From: Schwartzia succinivorans DSM 10502
GTDB taxonomy: Bacteria > Bacillota > Negativicutes > Selenomonadales > Selenomonadaceae
DNA length: 51,192 bases
NCBI RefSeq assembly: GCF_900129225.1
Contig: NZ_FQUG01000012.1
Location: 1 to 51,192, forward strand
Direction of reading: 5' to 3'
This document shows, in pieces, positions 40,890 to 49,154 of this stretch (its first letter is position 1; each line of letters starts with the position of its first letter). Position numbers and translations under genes: made by a program. The notes under the pieces are model-generated. The model was given only the letters and a program-made list of their open reading frames with translations, was not told where the DNA came from and did not search any database.

Positions 40890-43301
40890 TTGTACATAGC
40901 AGACGTTTATGTGAACTTACCTGTAAAAAGCATAGCACAGGCGTATTCGTATATAATCCCCGAGGATAAACTTTTCCTTGATGCAGGATGGCGCGTTGTT
41001 GTTCCTTTTCACGGCCGTGCCACTGAGGGCTTTATACTTAATAAGTACGAGGTGGAAAGTACTGACAGACCGTTAAAAAAAATCACTGACGTACTGGATG
41101 ACGAAGCATGGTTTCCTGCTGAAATAATAAAGGCTGCATCAAAGCTTGCGACTTTTTATTTATGTTCACTTGCTGAAATTATGCGTCTTTTTATGCCCGG
41201 GAAAAGCGGCGCCAAAATAAGCTGTGTCTATGAAGTGAATGAAGAAGCAGACTCCGGCTGCTATTCCGATGGAACCGCTGAAAAAAAGATATTGGATTTT
41301 CTGCATGAGTACGGCAATGCATCAAAAAACAAGCTGAAAAAACTGCTGCCTGATGCGCCGGTTGAGTCTGTAATTGAGAAAATGTGCAGGCGTGATGAAA
41401 TAAGGCGGATATATAATGTAGCCAAAAAATCCAAGGAACGGTTTGAAAAATATATCTGCCCGCAGATAGAAATTACAGATACACTGATACAGGAAAAATT
41501 CAAGGGAAAGCCTGCACAGCAAAAAATACTGCGGCTTCTTAAGGACTGTGATTCAGTTTCCTTAAAATACATAAAAGATCAGGGAATTTCATCGGTTCCG
41601 TTAAAGGCATTGGCTGAAATGAACTGTATCAAATATATAGAGAAAAGAATTCTGCGGGACAGCTATCAGGATTTTGAATGTGAAAAAAATGTAAAAAAAA
41701 TAAAGCTGACAGATACTCAGGGAAAGATTATTGACAGTATCCGACCACATATTGATTCGAAACAGTATTTCATGGCTTTGCTTCATGGTGTTACCGGAAG
41801 CGGTAAGACACAGGTTTATGTGGAGCTGACGAAGCTGGCCCGGATGCAGGGGCGGCAGGTAATTGTACTTGTTCCTGAGATAGCGCTGACAGGGCAGATT
41901 GTTAAGGTATTCAAACAGAATTTTTCTGAGGATATAGTTGTAATCCACAGTCAGCTTTCTGTGTCAGAGAGGAATGATTCTTTTTACAGATTTCGTCACG
42001 GACAAGCCAATATTGCAATCGGTGCCAGATCAGCGCTTTTCCTGACACCTGAAAATCTCGGCCTTATCATTATTGACGAGGAGCAGGACCCGTCATATAA
42101 GCAGGATGAAGCACCAAGGTATCATGCCCGTGTTGTGGCTGAAATGCTGGCTAAAGCATATAACTGCACGTTGATTCTGGGGAGCGCGACCCCGTCGCTT
42201 GAATCATATTATCAAACGCAGCTTGGAAAAATCGAATGTTTCGAAATGCCTGAGCGTGTGGGGAACAGACCAATGCCAAAGGTTTATCCCGTTGATATGC
42301 GCATGGAGCTCAAAAGGGGAAACAGAAAAATACTTTCCAATGACATGATGAGGCTGATAAGGGAAACAATTCAGCAGGGGCAGCAGATGATTTTGATGCT
42401 TAACCGCAGGGGCTTTTCAACCTTCATTATGTGCAGGGAATGCGGTCATGTTATAAAATGTCCTGACTGCGGACTGCCTATGGTATATCATAAAGCCAAT
42501 ACGCTCATGTGTCATCACTGCGACACACATCTTCATCCTCCTTCTATCTGTCCGCAATGCGGAAGCACTTATATCAGATACTTCGGGTCAGGAACAGAAA
42601 AGCTGGAGGCTGAACTAAAGGAACTGGTGCCGGAAGCAAGAGTTGTCAGACTGGACAGAGATACAACACAGAGAAAATTTTCTCAGACGGAAATACTCAG
42701 CGCTTTCAGTGAAGGAAAATATGATATATTGCTGGGAACGCAGATGGTAGCAAAGGGGCATGATGTCCCGAATGTAACGGCTTCGGGAATTCTAAGCGCT
42801 GACGCGGCATTGAATCTTCCTGATTTCCGTGCTGCGGAAAGGTGCTTTATGCTGATTGCCCAGACTGCAGGCCGTTCGGGCAGAGGAGAAATCCCCGGAA
42901 AGGTTTTGGTTCAGTGCTACAATCCTGAGCATTATGCCGTTCAATATGCCTGTGAGCAGAATTACCATGCTTTTTTTGAGCATGAAATTGAAATCCGCAA
43001 GGCATTGTATTATCCGCCATTCTGCCGCCTGATTAAGCTGACATTTGTCGGAGATACAGAGGACGAAACACGAAAAAGAGCTGAGTCGCTTAAAGATAAA
43101 TTCGTATCATATTTTTCCGGCAGGGCAGAGCAGCAGATAATCGGACCTGCGCCTGATACGATACCTGTCTTTCGGGGACGATATCGTTATAATCTGGTGA
43201 TTAAGGCGGGGAAATATCTGGATACGCTTCAGTTTATGAGAGAAAATAACCTGCATGAAGATACAAATGTTTTAATTGATATCGACCCGATTAACATTTG
43301 A
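40890..43301 (+). CDS. priA: Primosomal replication helicase PriA
   Basis: PriA restarts stalled replication forks. The 803-residue protein has the N-terminal DNA-binding domain (YIADVYVNLPVKSIAQAYSY), Walker A HGVTGSGKTQVY near 310, motif II DEEQDPSYKQ, the eight-cysteine zinc region (CRECGHVIKCPDCG, CHHCDTH, CPQCGS), and helicase motifs GTQMVAKGHD and AQTAGRSGRG. Motif II has Gln where E. coli has His (DEEH). I chose TTG 40890 with GGAGG 9 nt upstream; the longer frame starts inside the preceding terminator. Confidence 0.95.
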   Translation: MYIADVYVNLPVKSIAQAYSYIIPEDKLFLDAGWRVVVPFHGRATEGFILNKYEVESTDRPLKKITDVLDDEAWFPAEIIKAASKLATFYLCSLAEIMRLFMPGKSGAKISCVYEVNEEADSGCYSDGTAEKKILDFLHEYGNASKNKLKKLLPDAPVESVIEKMCRRDEIRRIYNVAKKSKERFEKYICPQIEITDTLIQEKFKGKPAQQKILRLLKDCDSVSLKYIKDQGISSVPLKALAEMNCIKYIEKRILRDSYQDFECEKNVKKIKLTDTQGKIIDSIRPHIDSKQYFMALLHGVTGSGKTQVYVELTKLARMQGRQVIVLVPEIALTGQIVKVFKQNFSEDIVVIHSQLSVSERNDSFYRFRHGQANIAIGARSALFLTPENLGLIIIDEEQDPSYKQDEAPRYHARVVAEMLAKAYNCTLILGSATPSLESYYQTQLGKIECFEMPERVGNRPMPKVYPVDMRMELKRGNRKILSNDMMRLIRETIQQGQQMILMLNRRGFSTFIMCRECGHVIKCPDCGLPMVYHKANTLMCHHCDTHLHPPSICPQCGSTYIRYFGSGTEKLEAELKELVPEARVVRLDRDTTQRKFSQTEILSAFSEGKYDILLGTQMVAKGHDVPNVTASGILSADAALNLPDFRAAERCFMLIAQTAGRSGRGEIPGKVLVQCYNPEHYAVQYACEQNYHAFFEHEIEIRKALYYPPFCRLIKLTFVGDTEDETRKRAESLKDKFVSYFSGRAEQQIIGPAPDTIPVFRGRYRYNLVIKAGKYLDTLQFMRENNLHEDTNVLIDIDPINI

Positions 43302-43312
43302 AGTGTGATTCA

Positions 43313-43341
43313 TTGCTTTTTCGGTGAATCTATATTATAAT
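43313..43341 (+). promoter_or_regulatory. pheST promoter
   Basis: TTGCTT (43313-43318) and TATAAT (43336-43341) are 17 nt apart, with transcription expected near 43348 at the head of the T-box leader. Confidence 0.7.
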
Positions 43342-43347
43342 CTTACA

Positions 43348-43580
43348 ATATAGTGAATATAGCAATGAAGAAGAGAGTAGATTCGTTGATGCGTTCAGAG
43401 AGTCCGGGGTGCTGTGAACCGGATCGTTAATGCGGGTTGAAGTTCACTTTGGAGCTTGGCAGTGAAGCAGCAGTAGTTGTCACGTTGGCGGCGTTAACGC
43501 GTTTGAGTATCAATTAGGGTGGTACCGCGGAATAAAGCTTTCGCCCCTTGCAGGGGGCGGAGGCTATTTTTATTTTTGTG
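43348..43580 (+). ncRNA. T-box leader, probably sensing tRNA-Phe
   Basis: The hallmark AGGGTGGTACCGCGG lies at 43516-43530, followed by a terminator stem (CTTTCGCCCC against GGGGGCGGAGG, loop TTGCA) and a T-rich run at 43565-43577. In the long Stem I region a TTC at 43394-43396 precedes AGAGAG, the usual position of the specifier, and would read tRNA-Phe. Uncharged tRNA would favour the antiterminator and switch on pheS-pheT. The specifier call is inferred from position and downstream genes. Confidence 0.92.
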
Positions 43581-43600
43581 ATTAAATCAGGAGGTTGTGT

Positions 43601-44632
43601 ATGGAAGAGAAAATTGCCCGCTTAAAACAGGAAGCGGCTGAGGTAATAAGGAAACATGTTGATAGCTTATCGCAGTTGAATGATATCAGAGTTCAGTATC
43701 TTGGAAAAAAAGGTGAAATCACCAGCCTTCTCAGAGGATTGGGACAGCTCAGCAAGGAGGACCGTCCGCGTATCGGACAGATTGTAAACGAGGCCCGTGC
43801 TCAGCTGGAGGCTTTGATTGAGGAAAAGAATACACAGTTGAAGGCTGCAGAGCTGCAGCAGAAGCTGGACAACGAGAAGATTGATATTACTCTTCCGGGC
43901 AGAAAAGCGTGGGCAGGTCATCTCCACCCGTTGACGCTCACTTTGAACAGAATCAAGAGCATTTTTATGGATATGGGATTTTCTGTTGAGGAAGGCCCTG
44001 AAATCGAGACTGATTATTACGATTTTGAAGCATTGAATCTTCCCAAAGACCATCCGGCACGCGATATGCAGGATTCCTTCTACATCACGGAGGATATTTT
44101 GATGCGTACACAGACTTCCCCGGTACAGGCACGTACCATGGAGGCTCATGAGCCCAACAGTCCGATTCGTATGATTGCTCCGGGCCGCGTATACAGAAGA
44201 GATGATTATGACGCAACTCATTCGCCTATGTTTACACAGGTTGAGGGGCTTGTTATTGATGAGGGCATCTGCTTCTCTGATTTGAAGGGAACGCTGGAGC
44301 TCTTCCTGCATAAGATTTTTAATGAAAATATCGGAGTACGTTTCCGTCCGAGCTTTTTCCCGTTCACGGAACCAAGTGCTGAGGTAGATATTTCATGCGT
44401 AATGTGCCATGGTCAGGGCTGCCGTGTTTGTAAGGGTACCGGCTGGCTGGAGATTTTAGGTGCAGGAATGGTTCATCCCCATGTTCTGGAAATGAGCGGT
44501 TATGACCCTGAGAAGGTCAGCGGCTTTGCGTTCGGTATGGGTGTAGAGCGTATTGCAATGCTTTCCTACGGCATTGACGATTTACGTCTTTTCTACGACA
44601 ACGACGTTCGTTTTCTTCAGCAGTTCAAGTAA
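43601..44632 (+). CDS. pheS: Phenylalanine-tRNA ligase alpha subunit
   Basis: PheS is the catalytic subunit of the alpha2-beta2 enzyme that charges tRNA-Phe. The 343-residue protein has an N-terminal coiled coil (about 1-85), then the class II core with [35 protein letters not shown], the [16 protein letters not shown] motif 2 and [10 protein letters not shown] motif 3. AGGAGG lies 6 nt before ATG 43601. It is under control of the T-box just upstream. pheT follows after 12 nt. Confidence 0.97.
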   Translation: MEEKIARLKQEAAEVIRKHVDSLSQLNDIRVQYLGKKGEITSLLRGLGQLSKEDRPRIGQIVNEARAQLEALIEEKNTQLKAAELQQKLDNEKIDITLPGRKAWAGHLHPLTLTLNRIKSIFMDMGFSVEEGPEIETDYYDFEALNLPKDHPARDMQDSFYITEDILMRTQTSPVQARTMEAHEPNSPIRMIAPGRVYRRDDYDATHSPMFTQVEGLVIDEGICFSDLKGTLELFLHKIFNENIGVRFRPSFFPFTEPSAEVDISCVMCHGQGCRVCKGTGWLEILGAGMVHPHVLEMSGYDPEKVSGFAFGMGVERIAMLSYGIDDLRLFYDNDVRFLQQFK

Positions 44633-44644
44633 AGGGGTGCAGTT

Positions 44645-47080
44645 ATGCAGGTATCAATAAAGTGGTTAAAGGATTATATAGATTTTACGGAAACACCGGA
44701 AGAGCTTGCCGATAAGCTCACAATGGCAGGCATTCCGGTAGAAAATGTTGTTCATACAGGAGAAGGTCTTGAGAAGGTTGTTGTCGGAAAGCTGACGGAG
44801 GTACGTCCTCACGAGAATTCCGACCATCTGCAGATTTGTACTGTTGATGTTGCAAAGGGTGAGCCTTTAACGATTGTTACAGGAGCTCCGAATGTACAGG
44901 AAGGACAGCTTGTTCCGGTTGCTTTGGTTGGCGCACATCTTCCGAACGGCCAGAAAATCGAAAAGAGCAAGATGCGCGGAGTATTGTCCATGGGTATGCT
45001 CTGCTCGGCAGAGGAAATGCGGCTTGATTTGGATGCACTTCCGGAATCTCAGAAGAATGGCATCTATATTCTCCCGGAGGATACGACTGTTGGCGTGTCC
45101 GTGAAGGATGTTTTGGGATTAGATGATGTTATTCTTGAGTTCGAGCTTACCGCAAACCGTGCGGACTGCTTCAGCGTTTTAGGTCTTGTAAGAGAAATAT
45201 CTGTTTTGACAGGAAACCCGATGCACTTCCCGGAGATTAAGGTAAATGAAGATGATGCCGCTGATTCCAAGGATTTAGTCAGCGTGTCAATTCAGGCCAA
45301 TGACCTTTGCAAGAGATTTTCCGCGGGAGTCCTCAAAAATGTAAAAATCGGACCGTCTCCTAAATGGATGCAGCAGCGTCTTGAGGGTGCCGGAATCCGT
45401 TCAATCAATAACGTGGTTGACGTTACAAACTTTGTTATGATTGAGCTTGGTCAGCCGATGCATGCTTATGATTATGATGAAATAACAGGTCATTCTCTTA
45501 CGGCACGCAAGGCAGTCAAGGGTGAGAACCTCCATACGCTTGATGACTCATCCCGTGTTGCAAACGGAACGGAGCTTGTAATTGCCGATGCTGAAAAGCC
45601 GGCAGGACTTGCAGGTATCATGGGCGGACTGGAATCTGAAATAACAGAAAAAACAACAACGGTAGTTCTGGAAGCGGCCTCCTTCTATGGCCCGAATATC
45701 CGCAGAACAGCAAGAAGCTGCGGGCTTCATTCAGAAGCTTCGGGACGTTTTGAGCGTGGAGTGGATGTTACGGAAACACCGCGTGCCATAAAGAGAGCAT
45801 CGCAGCTTTTGCAGGAAATGGGCGCCTGCACGGTATGCAAAAATATCGTTGATGTTTATCCGGAGCCTGTTGTTCCGGTGAAGATTTCCTTTACTGCTCC
45901 GCAGATTAACCGCAGACTTGGTACAAAGCTTTCCGGTGACGTTATGTGCGATATTTTGAAGAAGCTTGGCTTCGGTATCGAAACAGTTTCTGATGAAAGC
46001 TATACAGCTGTTGTTCCGTCCTGGAGAAATGACGTTACACGCTGGGAGGATTTGTCCGAGGAGGTCGCTCAGGTCTACGGCTTTGATGAAATTCCGTCAA
46101 CAACACCACATGGCAGGGTTATGAGTGCGGGACAGAGTAAAAAACAGTATTTCATTGAGAAGATGAAGGCTGTTCTTTGCAGTCTTGGTCTTGATGAAAC
46201 CGCTTCCTTTGCTTTTACTCATCCATCCATGTATGATAAAATGCAGGTACCTGAGGACAGCATGCTCAGGACGGCGATTCCTATCATGAATCCGCTGACA
46301 GATGAGTATCCTCTGGTAAGGACTACGCTGCTTTCCAGTGTTTTCGAAAATGTTGTAAGAAACCTTTCACGTAAAAACGAGGATGTCCGTCTCTTTGAAA
46401 TTGCACCGGTATTTTATCCGAAATCGCTTCCTGTTACGGAGCTTCCGGATGAGGTCATGAAGGCTGCCGGAATCATAACCGGACGCCGTGCTCCTCTTGG
46501 TTGGAATCAGGTAAATGATGAAGTTGATTTCTATGATTTGAAGGGTATTATAGAAGAGCTTTTGACGGCTCTTTCCATTAAACGTTATACTGTAGAGGTC
46601 GGAGAGCATTATGTAATGCATCCGGGGAAAACGGCTGTCATTAAAAAAGGCAATGATATTCTGGCCTATATAGGTGAGGTACACCCTGCTGTCGCAGAGG
46701 CATTTTCTGTCAAGAAAAAAATGTATGCCTTTGAAATGGATGTCCTTACGCTTATGAAGCATTCGGAAGAGCATTTCAATTACACACATCTTCCAAAGTA
46801 TCCTGCGGTAAGCCGTGACCTGGCTCTTCTTGTTGATCGTGATTTGCCTGCAATGGATATTGAAAAAGTAATCAAGAAAAATGCAGGCCCGTATTTCAAG
46901 GAGGTTTGCCTGTTTGATGTTTATACAGGAAAGCAGGTTGACTCAGCAAAGAAGAGTGTCGCGTTCTCACTTCTTTTCCAGTCAAATGATAAAACTTTGA
47001 CAGATGCAGAAGTTGATGAAGCATTTGGTAAAATTGTTTCTGAAGTCGAAAAATTGTTTGGCGCAGAACTGCGCGCGTAA
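44645..47080 (+). CDS. pheT: Phenylalanine-tRNA ligase beta subunit
   Basis: PheT handles tRNA binding and editing. The 811-residue protein has an N-terminal tRNA-binding (EMAP-like) domain at about 40-150 (GKLTEVRPHENSDHLQICTV), the B3/B4 editing domain with ELTANRADCFSVLG and ASGRFERGVD, B5 with RLGTKLSGDVMCDILKKLGF, a catalytic-like core, and the C-terminal FDX-ACB anticodon-binding domain (KYPAVSRDLALLVD). It has the usual length. A terminator follows 4 nt after its stop. Confidence 0.97.
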   Translation: MQVSIKWLKDYIDFTETPEELADKLTMAGIPVENVVHTGEGLEKVVVGKLTEVRPHENSDHLQICTVDVAKGEPLTIVTGAPNVQEGQLVPVALVGAHLPNGQKIEKSKMRGVLSMGMLCSAEEMRLDLDALPESQKNGIYILPEDTTVGVSVKDVLGLDDVILEFELTANRADCFSVLGLVREISVLTGNPMHFPEIKVNEDDAADSKDLVSVSIQANDLCKRFSAGVLKNVKIGPSPKWMQQRLEGAGIRSINNVVDVTNFVMIELGQPMHAYDYDEITGHSLTARKAVKGENLHTLDDSSRVANGTELVIADAEKPAGLAGIMGGLESEITEKTTTVVLEAASFYGPNIRRTARSCGLHSEASGRFERGVDVTETPRAIKRASQLLQEMGACTVCKNIVDVYPEPVVPVKISFTAPQINRRLGTKLSGDVMCDILKKLGFGIETVSDESYTAVVPSWRNDVTRWEDLSEEVAQVYGFDEIPSTTPHGRVMSAGQSKKQYFIEKMKAVLCSLGLDETASFAFTHPSMYDKMQVPEDSMLRTAIPIMNPLTDEYPLVRTTLLSSVFENVVRNLSRKNEDVRLFEIAPVFYPKSLPVTELPDEVMKAAGIITGRRAPLGWNQVNDEVDFYDLKGIIEELLTALSIKRYTVEVGEHYVMHPGKTAVIKKGNDILAYIGEVHPAVAEAFSVKKKMYAFEMDVLTLMKHSEEHFNYTHLPKYPAVSRDLALLVDRDLPAMDIEKVIKKNAGPYFKEVCLFDVYTGKQVDSAKKSVAFSLLFQSNDKTLTDAEVDEAFGKIVSEVEKLFGAELRA

Positions 47081-47084
47081 AAAT

Positions 47085-47121
47085 AAAGCTGCTCTTGGCG
47101 TTCGCTGGAGCAGCTTTTTGA
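47085..47121 (+). terminator. Terminator after pheT
   Basis: A perfect 10-bp stem (AAAGCTGCTC against GAGCAGCTTT, loop of 13 nt) ends in a run of T. It lies 22 nt upstream of the zapA start, so zapA would depend on read-through. Confidence 0.82.
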
Positions 47122-47141
47122 AAATTAAAGAAGGTGAGTTT

Positions 47142-47396
47142 ATGAAGAAAAAGGTAGATGTTGAAATTTTTGGGGAAATTTATTCCCTAAAGACGGACGA
47201 AGATTCCGAATATGTAAGAAAAGTAGCAGCTGCAGTCGATTCATCCATGCGTGAAATTGCACAAAAAACACACAGCTTTTCGTCAGCCCGGATTAGTGTA
47301 TTTGCGGCACTGGATCTTGCAGATAAATATTTTCAGATGAAAAAGGATTACGAAGAACTCTTGAAACTCGTGGACTCCAAGAACCGACATAAATAG
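47142..47396 (+). CDS. zapA: Cell division protein ZapA
   Basis: ZapA cross-links FtsZ filaments at the division ring. The 84-residue protein has the short Firmicutes form: the N-terminal VDVEIFGEIYSLKTDEDSEYV, then a helix VRKVAAAVDSSMREI and a C-terminal coiled coil. I chose ATG 47142 with AAGGTGA upstream; the longer frame runs back into pheT. zapA next to pheT is a common order in Firmicutes. No separate promoter is evident after the terminator. Confidence 0.9.
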   Translation: MKKKVDVEIFGEIYSLKTDEDSEYVRKVAAAVDSSMREIAQKTHSFSSARISVFAALDLADKYFQMKKDYEELLKLVDSKNRHK

Positions 47397-47411
47397 ATTT
47401 CCTTTTTTTTA

Positions 47412-47460
47412 ATAAGTATTAAGGATTGATGAATGTTTGAAATGATGATATAGTACTTAT
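47412..47460 (+). promoter_or_regulatory. Promoter of the DUF47-pit unit with flanking inverted repeat
   Basis: TTGATG (47426-47431) and TATAGT (47449-47454) are 17 nt apart. ATAAGTA (47412-47418) and TACTTAT (47454-47460) form a 7-bp inverted repeat around the promoter, the right arm touching the -10. A phosphate-responsive regulator would be a reasonable guess but no known box is recognised. Confidence 0.55.
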
Positions 47461-47490
47461 GAGATAAATTGATTGAAGTGGGAGTGTAGA

Positions 47491-48117
47491 ATGTTTAATT
47501 TCAAACACAAGAACACGGAGTTTTTTGATCTTTTTGTTGACAGCGCCAAGTATTTTTATAAGGGTGCGTTGATTATGGAAGAAGTAATGCTTGATTCAAC
47601 AAAAGCTGTCGCAAAGATGAAAGAAATAATTGATTTGGAACACGAAGCAGATGCTGTGAATGACAAGATTATTGATCATTTGAATCAGACATTCATAACG
47701 CCCATTGACCGTGAGGATATTTTTGCATTGGCAAACGGCTTGGATGATGGCGTTGACTTTTTACAGGGTACACTTCAAAGAATTGTAATTTATCGCATCG
47801 GGCCGGCTAAGGAAGGCGCTGTTTCCCTGACTAAACTGCTTTTGGAAGCAACTGAGGAAATTATTAAGGCGTTTTCTTTACTTAAAGATATTAAGAAGAA
47901 CCGTGTCTTAATACTGGAAGCGACACATAAGATAGGAAAACTCGAGAGCGAGGGCGATCGGGTGTACAGGCATGAGATTGCGTTCCTGTTTGATAATGTG
48001 AAGGATCCGATAGAACTGATTAAATGGAAGGATATCCTTGAAAATCTTGAGGATACTCTTGATCATTGTGAGGATGTTTCTGATATGATTCGCGGTGTGG
48101 TAATGAAATATGCCTGA
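47491..48117 (+). CDS. DUF47/PhoU-like Pit accessory protein
   Basis: This 208-residue all-helical cytoplasmic protein is of the DUF47 (YkaA) family, a distant relative of PhoU. Blocks are FFDLFVDSAKYFYKGA, IDLEHEADAVNDKIIDHLNQTFITPIDREDI and ILENLEDTLDHCEDVSD. It almost always precedes a Pit transporter, as here with an 8-nt overlap, and is thought to regulate it. I chose ATG 47491 with GGGAGTG upstream. Acidic D/E-x-x-x-D motifs could bind metal, as in PhoU. Confidence 0.93.
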   Translation: MFNFKHKNTEFFDLFVDSAKYFYKGALIMEEVMLDSTKAVAKMKEIIDLEHEADAVNDKIIDHLNQTFITPIDREDIFALANGLDDGVDFLQGTLQRIVIYRIGPAKEGAVSLTKLLLEATEEIIKAFSLLKDIKKNRVLILEATHKIGKLESEGDRVYRHEIAFLFDNVKDPIELIKWKDILENLEDTLDHCEDVSDMIRGVVMKYA

Positions 48118-49111
48118 ACTTCATTGGATGATATTTACAGTTATCGGACTTGCGCTGCTGTTTGATTTTATCAATGGATTTCATGATACAGCAAACGCGA
48201 TAGCAACGTCTGTCTCTACGCGTGCCATAGCACCACAGGATGCAATATTTATGGCAGCGGGATTGAATTTTTTGGGTGCAATGTACAGTACCGGTGTTGC
48301 AAAGACGATTGGAAGCGATATCGTAAGCTCTGCCGATCAGGTTGATGAGCGTGTTTTGATTGCTGCTTTGGCCGGTGCTGTTATATGGAATGTTTTGACG
48401 TGGTGGCTTGCTTTGCCCAGCAGTTCATCGCATGCACTTGTGGGCGGCGTTATCGGTGCAGTTTTGGTTTCTACGGGGATGGGGGGACTAAACTTCATCG
48501 GAATTGGTAAGATTGTTCTTTCGCTTATTGTTTCGCCGGTTATTGCTATTGTGTCCGGCTGCGGCATTATGTATCTGCTGTATATGATTTTTGGGCAGTC
48601 ATCGCCGCATATAATAAATGGGCGGTTTAAGAAGATGCAGCTGGTTTCAGCTGCAATGATGGCCTTTTCACATGGTTCCAATGATGCTCAGAAATCTATG
48701 GGTATCATTACTTTGGCACTTGTGAGCGGAAATTATATTTCTTCCTTCGAGGTTCCTTTTGTCGTGAAGATGTTGTGCGCGATAGCTATGGCAGTCGGAA
48801 CTGCTATGGGTGGCTGGCGGATAATAAAAACAATCGGAGGAAAAATATTTAAGCTTGAGCCTATCAGTGGATTTGCTGCTGATTTAAATTCATCTATCGT
48901 TATTTTTACAGCTACATTATTGCATTTACCTGTTAGTACGACACATGTTGTTTCAGGATCCATTATGGGAGTTGGAACGGCAAAAAGAATTCGGGCTGTA
49001 CGCTGGGGAGTTGCGCAGCAGATGCTGGCAGCGTGGGTATTGACCATACCCTGTACAGCACTTCTCGGTTCTGTTTTGTATCAGGTTGTTCTTTGGATCT
49101 TTGGGACTTGA
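48110..49111 (+). CDS. pit: Low-affinity inorganic phosphate transporter (Pit family)
   Basis: This 333-residue membrane protein has about ten helices and takes up metal-phosphate complexes with protons or sodium. The two PiT repeats are clear: FDFINGFHDTANAIATSVSTRAI near residues 15-37 and MAFSHGSNDAQKSMGIITLAL near 185-205, plus WLALPSSSSHALVGG and LPVSTTHVVSGSIMGVG. ATG 48110 lies inside the end of the DUF47 gene, so translation is coupled. Confidence 0.95.
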   Translation: MPELHWMIFTVIGLALLFDFINGFHDTANAIATSVSTRAIAPQDAIFMAAGLNFLGAMYSTGVAKTIGSDIVSSADQVDERVLIAALAGAVIWNVLTWWLALPSSSSHALVGGVIGAVLVSTGMGGLNFIGIGKIVLSLIVSPVIAIVSGCGIMYLLYMIFGQSSPHIINGRFKKMQLVSAAMMAFSHGSNDAQKSMGIITLALVSGNYISSFEVPFVVKMLCAIAMAVGTAMGGWRIIKTIGGKIFKLEPISGFAADLNSSIVIFTATLLHLPVSTTHVVSGSIMGVGTAKRIRAVRWGVAQQMLAAWVLTIPCTALLGSVLYQVVLWIFGT

Positions 49112-49140
49112 AAGGAAATCTTCCTTTCAGGTTTTTTTTT
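49107..49140 (+). terminator. Terminator after pit
   Basis: The 11-bp stem CTTGAAAGGAA against TTCCTTTCAGG (one G-U, loop ATC) overlaps the pit stop and is followed by nine T. The next gene starts only 15 nt later, so it may need read-through or a promoter inside pit. Confidence 0.88.
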
Positions 49141-49154
49141 GGGAGGTTGGAGAT

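Noticed and set aside
43667-44311. 214-codon minus-strand open frame opposite pheS
   Set aside because: It sits entirely within pheS and has no independent support.
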